Of a stretch of DNA of 64,000 nucleotides, positions 28,583 through 37,614 are shown piece after piece (positions within the stretch are counted from its first letter, which is position 1; every line of letters begins with the position of its first letter). The notes below the pieces were generated by a model that was not told the DNA's origin, did not search any database, and worked only from the letters and a program-made list of their open reading frames with translations. Origin of the DNA: Tautonia marina. Lineage in GTDB: Bacteria > Planctomycetota > Planctomycetia > Isosphaerales > Isosphaeraceae. A program made the translations under genes and the position numbers. Where the stretch lies: NCBI RefSeq assembly GCF_009177065.1, contig NZ_WEZF01000003.1, positions 62,001 through 126,000 on the forward strand. The letters run 5' to 3'.

Positions 28583-29811
28583 TTGTTCACCTTCCCTCTT
28601 GCAGCGAGAAGTCGTTCAACAGCCGTATCGGCGAATGCTGGATCGTTGAGATGCATGGGGAGGGATTCAACCCGCGTGTGAGTCGCATCTTTCAATCCGT
28701 CTCGGAGGGCCGAGAACAGGGCTTCGTCTGCCTCGGGGTCGTAGAAGGGTTGACCGGGAGCATCAAGCGCTGAAACGCCGAGTTCGGGTAGCAATACGAC
28801 TGTTTCGACTCGAGCATCCCAGAGTACCTGAGCCATTCGTTGGCCGATCAATTGACACTCGCGAGCTTGAGTGCGCATCAAGGTGACTGTCGGATTATGA
28901 ACATGGAACGTTCGGCCACGGAAACGCTCGGGAACCGTTTCCAGAGGGCCGAAGTTGACCATATCGAGTGCGCCGACACTGACAACTTGCGGTACACCGG
29001 CGGCAACTGCGGCGGTCAGACGATCGGGCCCTGCGGAGAGGACGCCTCCGACAAGTTCATCGGCGAGTTCGGTCGTGGTGAGGTCGAGCACTCCGTCGAC
29101 CAGCCGGTCCTGGATTAATCGCTCCATCGCCTGCCCGCCCACCCCGGTCGCGTGGAAGACGATCACCTCAGCCCCCTGGGCTTCGAGCCGGGCTCGAGCC
29201 CGATCGACGCAGGGGGTTGTCACACCAAACATGGTGGCGGTGATCAGCGGACCATCCGATGATCCTTCACTTGCATCTGGAGTGGAGTGCCCCCGGACCA
29301 TGCCGACCATTGCCTCGGCGGCATTGAGCAGGACGCGCCGGGTGATTCGGTTCAGACCGGCGAGGTCTGCGATCGATGGGATCATCATCAGATCGCTCCC
29401 GCCCACATAGGGACGGGTTTGTCCGCTGGCCAGGGTACTCACCATGATCTTCGGCAGACCAAAGGGGGCAGCCCGCATGGCTGCAGTACCGATGGTGGTT
29501 CCTGCCGAACCTCCAATCCCAAGGATGCCCTCGACAGCGTCTTCCTCGATCAATCGACCAACCAGCCGAGAGACCCCCCGAGCCGCATCGGACACCGCTC
29601 GGCCCCGATCTCGATGCTGATGCACCGCGTCGAGTGACGAACCGGCGGCTTCAAACACTCGATCCCGGGGGATGTCTGCTTCAATCGCTCCGGGATCACC
29701 CGATCCGGCATCGATCACCAGAACCTTCAAACCCTCAGATCGGAGGAGATCTCGGAGAAATGCAAGTTCCCGACCTTTCGTGTCGAGTGTGCCGATCAGG
29801 AGGACCGCCAT
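28579..29811 (-). CDS. Tm-1-like ATP-binding protein (UPF0261)
   Basis: 410 residues, full length for the family. The start [21 protein letters not shown] is diagnostic, as are [33 protein letters not shown] and [15 protein letters not shown]. The tomato Tm-1 N-terminal domain, which binds a tobamovirus replication protein, is the best-known relative. In bacteria the family is found beside PEP-hydrolase-like TIM barrels, as here, and is presumed metabolic. The stop overlaps the next start by four bases, so the pair is translationally coupled. Confidence 0.9.
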   Translation of the reverse strand: MAVLLIGTLDTKGRELAFLRDLLRSEGLKVLVIDAGSGDPGAIEADIPRDRVFEAAGSSLDAVHQHRDRGRAVSDAARGVSRLVGRLIEEDAVEGILGIGGSAGTTIGTAAMRAAPFGLPKIMVSTLASGQTRPYVGGSDLMMIPSIADLAGLNRITRRVLLNAAEAMVGMVRGHSTPDASEGSSDGPLITATMFGVTTPCVDRARARLEAQGAEVIVFHATGVGGQAMERLIQDRLVDGVLDLTTTELADELVGGVLSAGPDRLTAAVAAGVPQVVSVGALDMVNFGPLETVPERFRGRTFHVHNPTVTLMRTQARECQLIGQRMAQVLWDARVETVVLLPELGVSALDAPGQPFYDPEADEALFSALRDGLKDATHTRVESLPMHLNDPAFADTAVERLLAARGKVNK

Positions 29812-29847
29812 CTCGCAACTCCCGTCTCAGATCGATCCGATCCAAAG

Positions 29848-29912
29848 AACCCGCATGGGTTTTATTCGCTCAACGAAGGGGCAGGAACCGGGTGAGCCGG
29901 TCTTCCTGCCCC
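29848..29912 (-). terminator. Hairpins between the aldolase gene and the Tm-1-like gene
   Basis: The main hairpin has arms GGGGCAGGAA (29878-29887) and TTCCTGCCCC (29903-29912), a perfect 10-bp GC-rich stem with a small CCGG/CCGG stem inside its loop. It lies 45 bases past the aldolase stop. A second, weaker hairpin (AACCC/GGGTT, 29848-29861) follows nearer the Tm-1-like start. Together they probably separate the aldolase transcript from the downstream pair, although no clear U-run follows on the minus strand. Confidence 0.55.
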
Positions 29913-29956
29913 CGATTTCTCAAACCGCAACACTCCAGTTCGTATTGCGCTCGGGA

Positions 29957-30754
29957 TTAATAGTTCGCCAAAGCGGACGCGGCCTCTCCCTGGTTGAAGC
30001 GATCGGCCAGGGCGGTCGCGTACTGGAGCATCATCGAGAGTTCGCTTCCGACGGCGATAAACCGCCATCCCTCGTCGATTCGTCGCTGGGCGTCGTCTGG
30101 GTCCTTGACATGAATTCCGCAGGGGACATCATGCCGCGCTGCAGCCTCGCGAATACGGAGGAGGACCTCCTCGACACGCTCAGGGGTCGGGGCGACTCCC
30201 TTGGCTTCTCGAAGCGAGGCTGCCAGGTCGTTGGGACCGACAAAGATCGCGTCGATGCCGGGGACAGCGTAAATCTCGTCGGCTCGCTCGACCGCGTCGA
30301 TATGCTCGGTTTGGATGACGACAAGGATTTCCTCGTCGGCTCCCGCATAGTATTTTTCGGCCGTTGTTCCGTAGTTAAGCGCATGTAACGACCCACCGAG
30401 CGACCGATTCCCCAGCGGAGGATATTTGCAGGCAGCAACGGCGATCTGAGCTTCCTCCGGAGTCATCACCATCGGCACAACGATCCCCATTGCACCGCAA
30501 TCGAGGACCGACTTGATGAGATCGTGGCGACAGCAGGAAACGCGTGCCAGCGGAGTGCAGCCGGCATCAGCAATCGCGCCAAACATCAAGGCGGCCGTCT
30601 GGATGTCGGTGTGGGTATGCTCCAGGTCAACCGTCAGCCAGGGAAGACCAGTTCGGGCCAGAAATCGAGCTGCAAAGGTACTCCCGAGGGATAACCAGGT
30701 ACCAACCTGCGGCTTCCCTTCACGAAGGGCTCGCTTGACGGGATTCGGCTTCAC
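29957..30754 (-). CDS. HpcH/HpaI-family class II aldolase
   Basis: 265 residues, the usual length for 2-keto-3-deoxy-acid aldolases that cleave sugar-acid or aromatic-degradation intermediates to pyruvate and an aldehyde. Visible are the N-terminal barrel start GTWLSLGSTFAARFLARTG, WLTVDLEHTHTD, the loop GAMGIVVPMVMTPEEA, the acidic metal ligand in IQTEHIDAVERADEI and the ligand/phosphate region GIDAIFVGPNDLAASL. The substrate cannot be read from sequence. It precedes the Tm-1-like pair on the same strand but is separated from it by a strong hairpin. Confidence 0.9.
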   Translation of the reverse strand: MKPNPVKRALREGKPQVGTWLSLGSTFAARFLARTGLPWLTVDLEHTHTDIQTAALMFGAIADAGCTPLARVSCCRHDLIKSVLDCGAMGIVVPMVMTPEEAQIAVAACKYPPLGNRSLGGSLHALNYGTTAEKYYAGADEEILVVIQTEHIDAVERADEIYAVPGIDAIFVGPNDLAASLREAKGVAPTPERVEEVLLRIREAAARHDVPCGIHVKDPDDAQRRIDEGWRFIAVGSELSMMLQYATALADRFNQGEAASALANY

Positions 30755-31179
30755 GGATCGAAACTCCCAAATCGAATCTTGGACGGGTTCCCGAAACCGA
30801 TCAGATGGCAGTCGGCTGGGAAATCAACGTCCAGTCTGTCACGGTCCCGCGCGACGAGCAAGGCAGAGATGGCCGGACAGGACTTCCGGACCTGCAAAAC
30901 GAGTTGGGATTCACCCGGAGCCTGACAGAAGTCGGAGTATCAGGATCATCCTGCGCTTCTCATAGACCGAATTTACACGCAAATGTTTCATGAATTGCTG
31001 CTTTCAACCCGCTCGCACTCAATGTTGAATGTTCCGTTCTTCGAGAATTTCCGAAGAAGAATTCAGATGGCATGGTTTCAACCTTCTCCGCATGCGATGA
31101 TACTCAAGACCAAGAACAAATCGTCTTGAAATCGACCGACGCATCGGGTTCGATTCGACGAATTTGGCGAGGCGTGGGC
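30755..31179. other. Divergent intergenic region between aldolase and glycosyltransferase genes
   Basis: About 425 bases. A short inverted repeat, TTCTTCG (31037-31043) with CGAAGAA (31052-31058), stands out about 120 bases before the glycosyltransferase start. The downstream frame is open from 31072 but looks non-coding until 31180. Promoters for both genes must lie here; I could not place them with confidence. Confidence 0.35.
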
Positions 31180-32331
31180 ATGCGGATCACGATCGTCACC
31201 GAGACCTATTTTCCGCAGGTGAATGGTGTCTCTCGGACCCTCTCACAGCTCGTGCGAGTCCTGAAGGAATCGGGCGATGCTGTGCAACTTATCCATCCCG
31301 ATTATGGGACGCCCAACCTCGCCGAGGGTTCCTCTCGAGTTCCCTCTCTTCGGGTTCCGTTCTATCCGGATGTCCGACTTCCTCGCCCTCCGTATCGAGG
31401 GGTTTGTCGGTCGATCCAGCATTTTCGGCCCAACCTGATCCATATCGCGACCGAGGCGACCCTGGGACTGGCCGTCCTTCGATATGCCGTCTCAAACGGG
31501 CTTCCCGTGGTTTCCAGTTTCCACACCAATTTCGATCAGTACTCTGACCACTATCGAATCGGTTGGGCTCGAGGATTGATCTGGCGCTATCTCCGGTGGT
31601 TCCACAATCGGACGCGGGAAACCTATGTTCCGTCTCGAGCCACCATTGAGAATCTCAACGGACATGGCTTTCAAAATCTCGTCCTCTGGCCAAGAGGAGT
31701 CGACGCAAATCTCTTCCGTCCAGACCGGGTAGGTCGCGAGTCCGTCCGAAAGGCGTTGGGATTCGAGGCAGACGATGTGGTGATCTCGTATGTTGGACGG
31801 ATTGCCGCCGAGAAAAATATCGACTACCTGGCCGAGGCTCTTTCAAGGTCTGTGCATCGTTGCCCTCGGATTCGCCTGCTGATCGTGGGTGACGGCCCTG
31901 CGCGTCCACTGATCGAGGCTCGACTGGGCAAGATGGCTCGCTTTGTCGGGTTCCGATCCGGCGAAGATCTGGCCGACCATTATGCCGCCTCGGATCTGTT
32001 TGCCTTTGCTAGTCGAACCGAAACCTTCGGGAACGTGGTCCTCGAAGCACTCGCTTCGGGCCTGCCGGCGGTCGTGCTCGCTGACGGTGGTCCGGCGGAG
32101 ATCGTTCTACACGGCACGACCGGGCTGGCGATCCATCCCGATGCCCCACCCTCAACCTTTTCCGACGCCCTGCTTGCCCTGGCCGAGGATGCTCCCCTTC
32201 GCCGTCTTCTTGCCGAGAATGCTCGCGACTCTGCCCGATCCCAGAGTTGGGAGCAGATCATGGGCACGCTTCGCGAACGATACGCTCGGATCATCGAGGA
32301 GTCTGTGCCGGCGGTGATTCCCGTTGGCTGA
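31180..32331 (+). CDS. GT4-family glycosyltransferase (MgtA/mannosyltransferase-like)
   Basis: 383 residues from ATG 31180, where the first Rossmann strand MRITIVTETYFPQVNGVSRT begins. The protein is a full GT-B fold: acceptor-domain motifs SSFHTNFDQYSDHY and VLWPRGVDANLFRP, then the nucleotide-sugar domain with SYVGRIAAEKNIDYLAEAL, LLIVGDGPARPLI and the EX7E motif ETFGNVVLEALASGLP. The pattern resembles GDP-mannose-dependent alpha-mannosyltransferases that build glycolipids. The donor is inferred, not shown. Its 3' end overlaps the convergent membrane glycosyltransferase by 41 bases. Confidence 0.9.
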   Translation: MRITIVTETYFPQVNGVSRTLSQLVRVLKESGDAVQLIHPDYGTPNLAEGSSRVPSLRVPFYPDVRLPRPPYRGVCRSIQHFRPNLIHIATEATLGLAVLRYAVSNGLPVVSSFHTNFDQYSDHYRIGWARGLIWRYLRWFHNRTRETYVPSRATIENLNGHGFQNLVLWPRGVDANLFRPDRVGRESVRKALGFEADDVVISYVGRIAAEKNIDYLAEALSRSVHRCPRIRLLIVGDGPARPLIEARLGKMARFVGFRSGEDLADHYAASDLFAFASRTETFGNVVLEALASGLPAVVLADGGPAEIVLHGTTGLAIHPDAPPSTFSDALLALAEDAPLRRLLAENARDSARSQSWEQIMGTLRERYARIIEESVPAVIPVG

Positions 32332-34027
32332 CCGTTGCCCTTGATCGAGTGAGTTCTGCAAAACGATCCTTGCGAACCCAGAGACCGCGGCCATCCGGTG
32401 AGATCGGAATGCGATAGAGGGTTGTTGGTAAGTATCCTTCCTCAAGGAATTCCCTGAGGCTAGGGAAGGGGGGGTATGCGACCAGGACAAGTTCGGGCCG
32501 ATTTTCCCGAAGATCGTCCATGAGTTCGGCAATTTTCGGTGAGATCACCGGATGGGGACGGTCGGCGAAGTCCCGCATCAGGTTATTCGTGAAGAAATGA
32601 CGCGACGGCGCGTCCATCTTCGAATAAAAATTTAAAGGACTTTGCCATCCCCAGACCAGCAAGCTCGGATCGTTCCAATCGGCGGTTCGATCACCAAGGT
32701 CTCGCCCAATTCTCCGAAGTTCGACCCATTGGCCTCCCCCTTTGTGTCGAATCGTCAGTTGTTCGGCAGGGACCAGGAGGTAGTCTCTGACCTGGATCAC
32801 CCCAAACGCCAGAATCGCCCCGGTCAGTCCGAGGCCGAAGACCCACGATCGCCAGGTTCTCCGCTGCGAAGATGCCAGGTCTCCAAGCATCACTCCCACG
32901 GCCAGTGCGATGCCAGGCATTGGCAACAAGTAGTAGTGGGCCCAGTACAATCTCGGGGCCACGACCTGAATCATTGCCGAGATCGTCCAGCCGACCAGGA
33001 CCAACCGGCCAAAACTCGGCCGACGAACCGCCAGACCGATGAGCGACGGAACCGCAACCAGCCAGAGCGGCCAGGAACCTCGCCCCCACCAGACGAGGTA
33101 CTTGGTGGAACCGAACGGCGGAGGCAACTCTCCCGAGGGATCGGCGTTGCCCGTGAGCCATCGGACTGCAGGTGAAGGCGCGTTCGGCTCGGCCTCGACA
33201 TCCGTCGCCAACGCCCTTCCTGCACGAATGATGTCGTCGTAGGCGTCCCCCGCAACCCCGCGAACTGCGAGGATGCCGACCACAATGACCACGACCCCGA
33301 GAAATCCACCGATCAAGGCACCAAGCGACCTCAGCCGATCACGTAGTCTCAACTGATCGCTCACGTCTCGGCGAGGGAAGGCGATGATGGCCAGGACGAG
33401 AATCACCAGATGCAGCGCCGCGACCTGCTTGACCGCTGTCGCGAGTCCGGCCGCGATCCCGGCGAGCAACAGCCAGGTTCCTCGTTTCCCTGGTTCCTGC
33501 TCTGCCCTGAGAACTGCTGCCAATGCGGCCACCGCAAAGCAATTGATCGCCTGTTCAAGCTGTGCCCCGTTCCCGTATACGTAGGGGTCGGTGCTCAGGA
33601 GGACATAGAGGAAGGCGGAGATGACCGCAGCAATCGTCCCGCTCAGGCGTAAGCCGATCCACCAGACCAGGGCGACGGTGAGCAGAACCAGAGGAATCGG
33701 AAGCAATCGAATCGTAAGCTCGTTCGCTCCACCCATAGCAACCGACGCCGCATAGAGCCAGTACCCCAATGGAGGCTTGTTTTCGCTCAAATCGGCATAG
33801 AGCCGGTCACCTTGTACGAGTTTTCGAGCCATGTACGCATACGCGGCCTCGTCGCAATCGAGCGGTTCGACGTCCCCTTCCACGACGGGCCAGGGGGCAA
33901 CACCGAGTCTTTGTTCCACTGCTGGGGCAAAGGTATGTCCGCGCCACCAGACCGCGAAAATCAATGTGATCACCAGCCCGGTAACCGCCCAGCCAGAGAT
34001 CCGGGATCGCATGGCAATGTTGGCCAA
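32291..34027 (-). CDS. Polytopic membrane glycosyltransferase, GT39/ArnT-like
   Basis: About 578 residues if translation starts at TTG 34027, six bases after a GGAGG; ATG 34012 or 34078 are alternatives. The first helix is followed by a periplasmic loop with acidic residues (VEPLDCDEAAYAYMARKL) and then ENKPPLGYWLYAASVAMGG, the hallmark of the PMT/ArnT superfamily that transfers sugars from polyprenyl-phosphate donors. About ten more membrane helices follow. The C-terminal ~150 residues are a soluble domain (LLVWGWQSPLNFYSKM). It probably acts on envelope glycans or proteins, in keeping with the glycan genes nearby. Confidence 0.84.
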   Translation of the reverse strand: MANIAMRSRISGWAVTGLVITLIFAVWWRGHTFAPAVEQRLGVAPWPVVEGDVEPLDCDEAAYAYMARKLVQGDRLYADLSENKPPLGYWLYAASVAMGGANELTIRLLPIPLVLLTVALVWWIGLRLSGTIAAVISAFLYVLLSTDPYVYGNGAQLEQAINCFAVAALAAVLRAEQEPGKRGTWLLLAGIAAGLATAVKQVAALHLVILVLAIIAFPRRDVSDQLRLRDRLRSLGALIGGFLGVVVIVVGILAVRGVAGDAYDDIIRAGRALATDVEAEPNAPSPAVRWLTGNADPSGELPPPFGSTKYLVWWGRGSWPLWLVAVPSLIGLAVRRPSFGRLVLVGWTISAMIQVVAPRLYWAHYYLLPMPGIALAVGVMLGDLASSQRRTWRSWVFGLGLTGAILAFGVIQVRDYLLVPAEQLTIRHKGGGQWVELRRIGRDLGDRTADWNDPSLLVWGWQSPLNFYSKMDAPSRHFFTNNLMRDFADRPHPVISPKIAELMDDLRENRPELVLVAYPPFPSLREFLEEGYLPTTLYRIPISPDGRGLWVRKDRFAELTRSRATVSQRESPPAQTPR

Positions 34028-34121
34028 CGACTCCCTCCTGAGGTTAGAATCCAGACACGATCCCTCGCCCATCGCCACCTGTTGGCCTGGGTTTCCCTGA
34101 TGCCCTCGGTGATCGACCGCG

Positions 34122-35507
34122 ATGGTTTCTCATGATTCTACAACGATGGCCACCGTTTCGGCAGCCGATCGAACCATCACAATCCCTAGGCCGATCGGTC
34201 ATCTCCGCGCGGCGATCCCGGCCTTGATCTTCGGAGCAGCCCTGATTTTCCTCGCCGATCCACCCCGGATGAGCGGCAACGTCTGGTCACGGTACATGAC
34301 GATCGAGTCGATTGTCGAGCGAGGGACACTGTCGGTCGATGACTCGCCGTATCTGAAACCGAGCGGTTCCCCTGACCTTGCGAAGTTTGGGGATCGCCTG
34401 TACTCAGACAAACCTCCGGTGCTTCCGGCACTTGGAGCAGCCGTTTATGGTCCGTTGTACGCCTCGGGATACCGAATGTTTGACCTTCGTTCACCTCGGA
34501 CCTTCATCGAATCGTTCGGACCGGTGAATCGCGTCCTTGTGGGCAGTCTTATTGCGGTTCCCTCTGCACTGGCGCTCTATGCTCTGCGCAGGATGTTGCA
34601 GGCAATCGACATCCACCGAGGCCTTGCGGATTTGCTGACACTCGGATTTGGCTTCGGTTCCCTTCTGCTGACTTATGGCGTCACGTTCAATAATCACAGT
34701 GTTGCCGCGGGACTCCTGACGCTCGCCTTTGCAATGGTCTTGCTCCAAGATTCCACGCGGCGATCGGGTCTGATTCGAAGCGTGAGTGCCGGGTTCCTGG
34801 CCTCGCTCGGGGCGACGATTGACCTTCCAGCAGGTGGAGCAGTTTGGATCGGTCTGCTGGTTTGGCTGCTGATTCGATCGAGAGGGGCGGGGGTTGCGTT
34901 CCTGATCGGCTCCGCCTTCCCCATCCTCGTTCACAGCCTCCTGCAATCGTTCGTGACGGGATCACCCCTCCCGGTCGAGATGTATCCCGAGGCGCTCGCC
35001 TATGAAGGATCGTACTGGGTGACGGAGATCGGAACGTATCGAGAAACAATCCCTCGTTCGTGGTTTCTCGTCGAGTTGATCGTCGGTCCCCAGGGTTGGC
35101 TGACGGTCACTCCGGTCCTTTTCTTCGCACCAATCGGGATGGCTCTGGCAATGGTGTTCCGCCGCGATGCGCTCCGTTCCGGGGCGATCCTTGTGGCGAG
35201 CGTCACCGCAGTCCTACTGGCTTACTACAGTTTCGGTGTTCGACGAACGGACTATTCAGGGCAGTCGTTCGGTGTGCGTCATCTCTTACCAATCACACCG
35301 CTCGTCTTTCTGTTCGCCGCCGCCGCTCTCGAACGGCTTCGTCATGTGGCCTGGAGGATCGTGTTCGTTGTATTCATGCTCTTTGGTTCGATTTATGCCG
35401 TTTCCGGGATGAACGACCCTTGGAGCCGCATCGAGCGTCGAGACGATCTCCCACTCCGTCTCGCTCAGCGCCTCGTCCTCTACCCTCACAGCAGCTATCA
35501 CCGCTGA
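34122..35507 (+). CDS. Polytopic membrane protein, GT-C-like
   Basis: 461 residues with about ten predicted membrane helices. After the first helix, the loop SIVERGTLSVDDSPYLKPSG, then LYSDKPPVLPALGAAVYGPLY, resembles the DxD plus KPP pattern of GT-C glycosyltransferases, so a polyprenyl-linked sugar transferase is plausible. A late loop RTDYSGQSFGVRHLLPITPL is also typical of such planctomycete proteins. It is divergent from the GT39-like gene with under 100 bases between them, so they may share a regulatory region. Family assignment is tentative. Confidence 0.75.
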   Translation: MVSHDSTTMATVSAADRTITIPRPIGHLRAAIPALIFGAALIFLADPPRMSGNVWSRYMTIESIVERGTLSVDDSPYLKPSGSPDLAKFGDRLYSDKPPVLPALGAAVYGPLYASGYRMFDLRSPRTFIESFGPVNRVLVGSLIAVPSALALYALRRMLQAIDIHRGLADLLTLGFGFGSLLLTYGVTFNNHSVAAGLLTLAFAMVLLQDSTRRSGLIRSVSAGFLASLGATIDLPAGGAVWIGLLVWLLIRSRGAGVAFLIGSAFPILVHSLLQSFVTGSPLPVEMYPEALAYEGSYWVTEIGTYRETIPRSWFLVELIVGPQGWLTVTPVLFFAPIGMALAMVFRRDALRSGAILVASVTAVLLAYYSFGVRRTDYSGQSFGVRHLLPITPLVFLFAAAALERLRHVAWRIVFVVFMLFGSIYAVSGMNDPWSRIERRDDLPLRLAQRLVLYPHSSYHR

Positions 35508-35538
35508 TCGGGCCCTGAGGCGATCCCGGTCGGATCAC

Positions 35539-37464
35539 TCAGAGCCCATCTCGTCGTACTCCTCCTCCAGCTCGAAGGGCAGGGGGGGGCTGCCCCCTTA
35601 GATCCACGTCCCAGGCGACGGACCCCACATCATCTGGCCCTCCCTGGGGCCACGCCCTCGGCTCGTACTCGCCCCCGTCGTCCTGGCCGTTCGGCCCGAT
35701 GGAGGCGACGACGAACCGCCCTTCGGGTCGATGGAGACGGAACACCTCGCCCGAGAAGGGGTCGAGGGGCATTTGCGGGAGCAGGTCGTCCTCAATCGCC
35801 TCGATCGACACCGGCCAGTCGCCGTGTCGGAGGCGGTGCCGTTCAGCAGCGAGCAGGACCACCATCGAACCGAGTTCCGCCTCGTAGCGCCGATGGGCAA
35901 GGTCGCCAGCCTGGCAAGCGGGGGTCATCAGGATCGGGAGTGTCTTGCTCCAATAGGCATGCCACTCGGCACGCTCATCCTCGATCCAGTCTTCCCAGGC
36001 GTCCCAGCGTGGGCCTCGCTCGTGCGCCGGTAGCGCGGCGATTGCCACGGCTTCGTTCATGAATTCCAGCGCGAGGGCCATCTGATTTTCGAAAGCGAGT
36101 TTCCCCCAGGGGGAAACAGGGGAAACCGTCTCATCAGAATCAAGGAATCCTTCGCCACTCAGGGCACGGATCGGGATCTCCTCATCAGCAAGCCGGCGAA
36201 TCACTTCGACCATCGTGGCCCGTTCCCCCTTCATCCCGTAAAGCACAAGAGGCCGCAGGAATTCGGTCATCGTATCCGTCTGGAGTCGTTCCAAGGCTGC
36301 GTTGGAGGCTTCCCCCTGGCCGAGTGTTCGTCGGGCAGTCTGCATCGCGACGCTACCATTGGCGATTCGTACAAGTTGTGAGATCAAGAACGGCTCGTCA
36401 CCGATCGAGCGAGCCACGCCGAGGATGGTCCGGCTGGAGTCAATCGCTTCGTCGATCGCACCGTCCTGGGCGAAAATTGCTGCATCGACCTGCAACAATC
36501 GAGCGGCTGTCCGTGACGCCTGAGTATCGGCCAAGAGCGTGTCGATCACCGCTGGGCCGATCCAGAGTTCATGCCGACCCGTCTCAAGATCGGCCACCCT
36601 GCGAGCGAGGTCGATGGCCTCCTCGTATTCGTCTCGCTCGGCGCGGAGTATCGCGTCGGTCCGGTCGTCCAGCCGGACGTTCGGATCAAGTTCCGCTAGG
36701 CGATCGATCGCCATCCTCAACTCGGTCGGAGGCGGATTGACCCAGCCCGGCATCGCCGGCGGTTCATGATCTGGCCAGCCGTCGGGGAGCAGATCAAGGG
36801 CCTCCCCGACCACGATGGCAGCGTCCTTCTCGGGATCGACCGTTGCCCGGTTTGCCAGAAGGTCGTCTATCCTCCAGTTTGGGTCGTCGCGATCGGCCGC
36901 GGCCACCGCAGCTTCCAGCCGATCATCCACCGCCGTCCCAATCCGAATTCCCACCACGAACGATCCGAGCACAGCCACAACAGCAGGCACCCCGAGCACC
37001 CAGGGAAGCACCCGCCAGTAGAACCGCGAGAGGCGAGAGAATCGTGATGGCCTGTTCGCCTGCTCGCTCGATCGTTTCCCGATTGGGCGTTCGAGGAGGT
37101 TTGCGAAACGCGACGACCAACCCCGCGGCTTTCCCCTGCGCATCAAGGCAAGGACCATGCCCAGCAACCCGCCCCACACGGCACCGATGGCCGCGAACGA
37201 CAGCGCGAAGCCGAGACCCCGGACCGTCCACATCGAGACGGCGAACCCTCGCCCCGCCCCGAATGCGATCGCGCTAAGCATCAGGCCGGCAATCGCACCT
37301 ACCGCCCCGACCGGTATGCCCACCGACGACAGAAGCAGGGCTCCGGCGATCGCCCCTCGCCAGGTCGTAGGAACGACGGCTTCTGACCGTTCCTTCGGCG
37401 TGCTTGCAGCCGGGGCGGTCGTCGGGGCCTCATAGTAGGCAGGATCGACAGGATCAGTCGTCAT
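35539..37464 (-). CDS. Membrane protein of unknown function, C-terminus possibly frameshifted
   Basis: 641 residues as read. The N-terminal ~190 residues contain several membrane segments (GAIAGALLLSSVGIPVGAVG; FALSFAAIGAVWGGLLGMVL; RVLPWVLGVPAVVAVLGSF). The rest is a helical soluble domain. The end, MPLDPFSGEVFRLHRPEGRF with ASIGPNGQDDGG, resembles the C-terminus of pseudopilin-type proteins seen in many planctomycete proteins. The last 20 residues after a run of eight G (35582-35589) read PPPALRAGGGVRRDGL. With one G fewer the frame would read PPLPFELEEEYDEMGSE and stop at 35535, which looks more like real protein. Confidence 0.72.
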   Translation of the reverse strand: MTTDPVDPAYYEAPTTAPAASTPKERSEAVVPTTWRGAIAGALLLSSVGIPVGAVGAIAGLMLSAIAFGAGRGFAVSMWTVRGLGFALSFAAIGAVWGGLLGMVLALMRRGKPRGWSSRFANLLERPIGKRSSEQANRPSRFSRLSRFYWRVLPWVLGVPAVVAVLGSFVVGIRIGTAVDDRLEAAVAAADRDDPNWRIDDLLANRATVDPEKDAAIVVGEALDLLPDGWPDHEPPAMPGWVNPPPTELRMAIDRLAELDPNVRLDDRTDAILRAERDEYEEAIDLARRVADLETGRHELWIGPAVIDTLLADTQASRTAARLLQVDAAIFAQDGAIDEAIDSSRTILGVARSIGDEPFLISQLVRIANGSVAMQTARRTLGQGEASNAALERLQTDTMTEFLRPLVLYGMKGERATMVEVIRRLADEEIPIRALSGEGFLDSDETVSPVSPWGKLAFENQMALALEFMNEAVAIAALPAHERGPRWDAWEDWIEDERAEWHAYWSKTLPILMTPACQAGDLAHRRYEAELGSMVVLLAAERHRLRHGDWPVSIEAIEDDLLPQMPLDPFSGEVFRLHRPEGRFVVASIGPNGQDDGGEYEPRAWPQGGPDDVGSVAWDVDLRGQPPPALRAGGGVRRDGL

Positions 37465-37614
37465 GGTTACCGCCCCGTGCTCCCGTCGCCATCGTCGGGA
37501 GATTTCCCCGGGACGTGTGCGGGGATCGTCGCAGCCTCCCGAGCAATCTCAAAGATTACCCGATCACGCGACGATCCCTCAATGCATCACGCAACAATCA
37601 TGATCGCCCCCATC

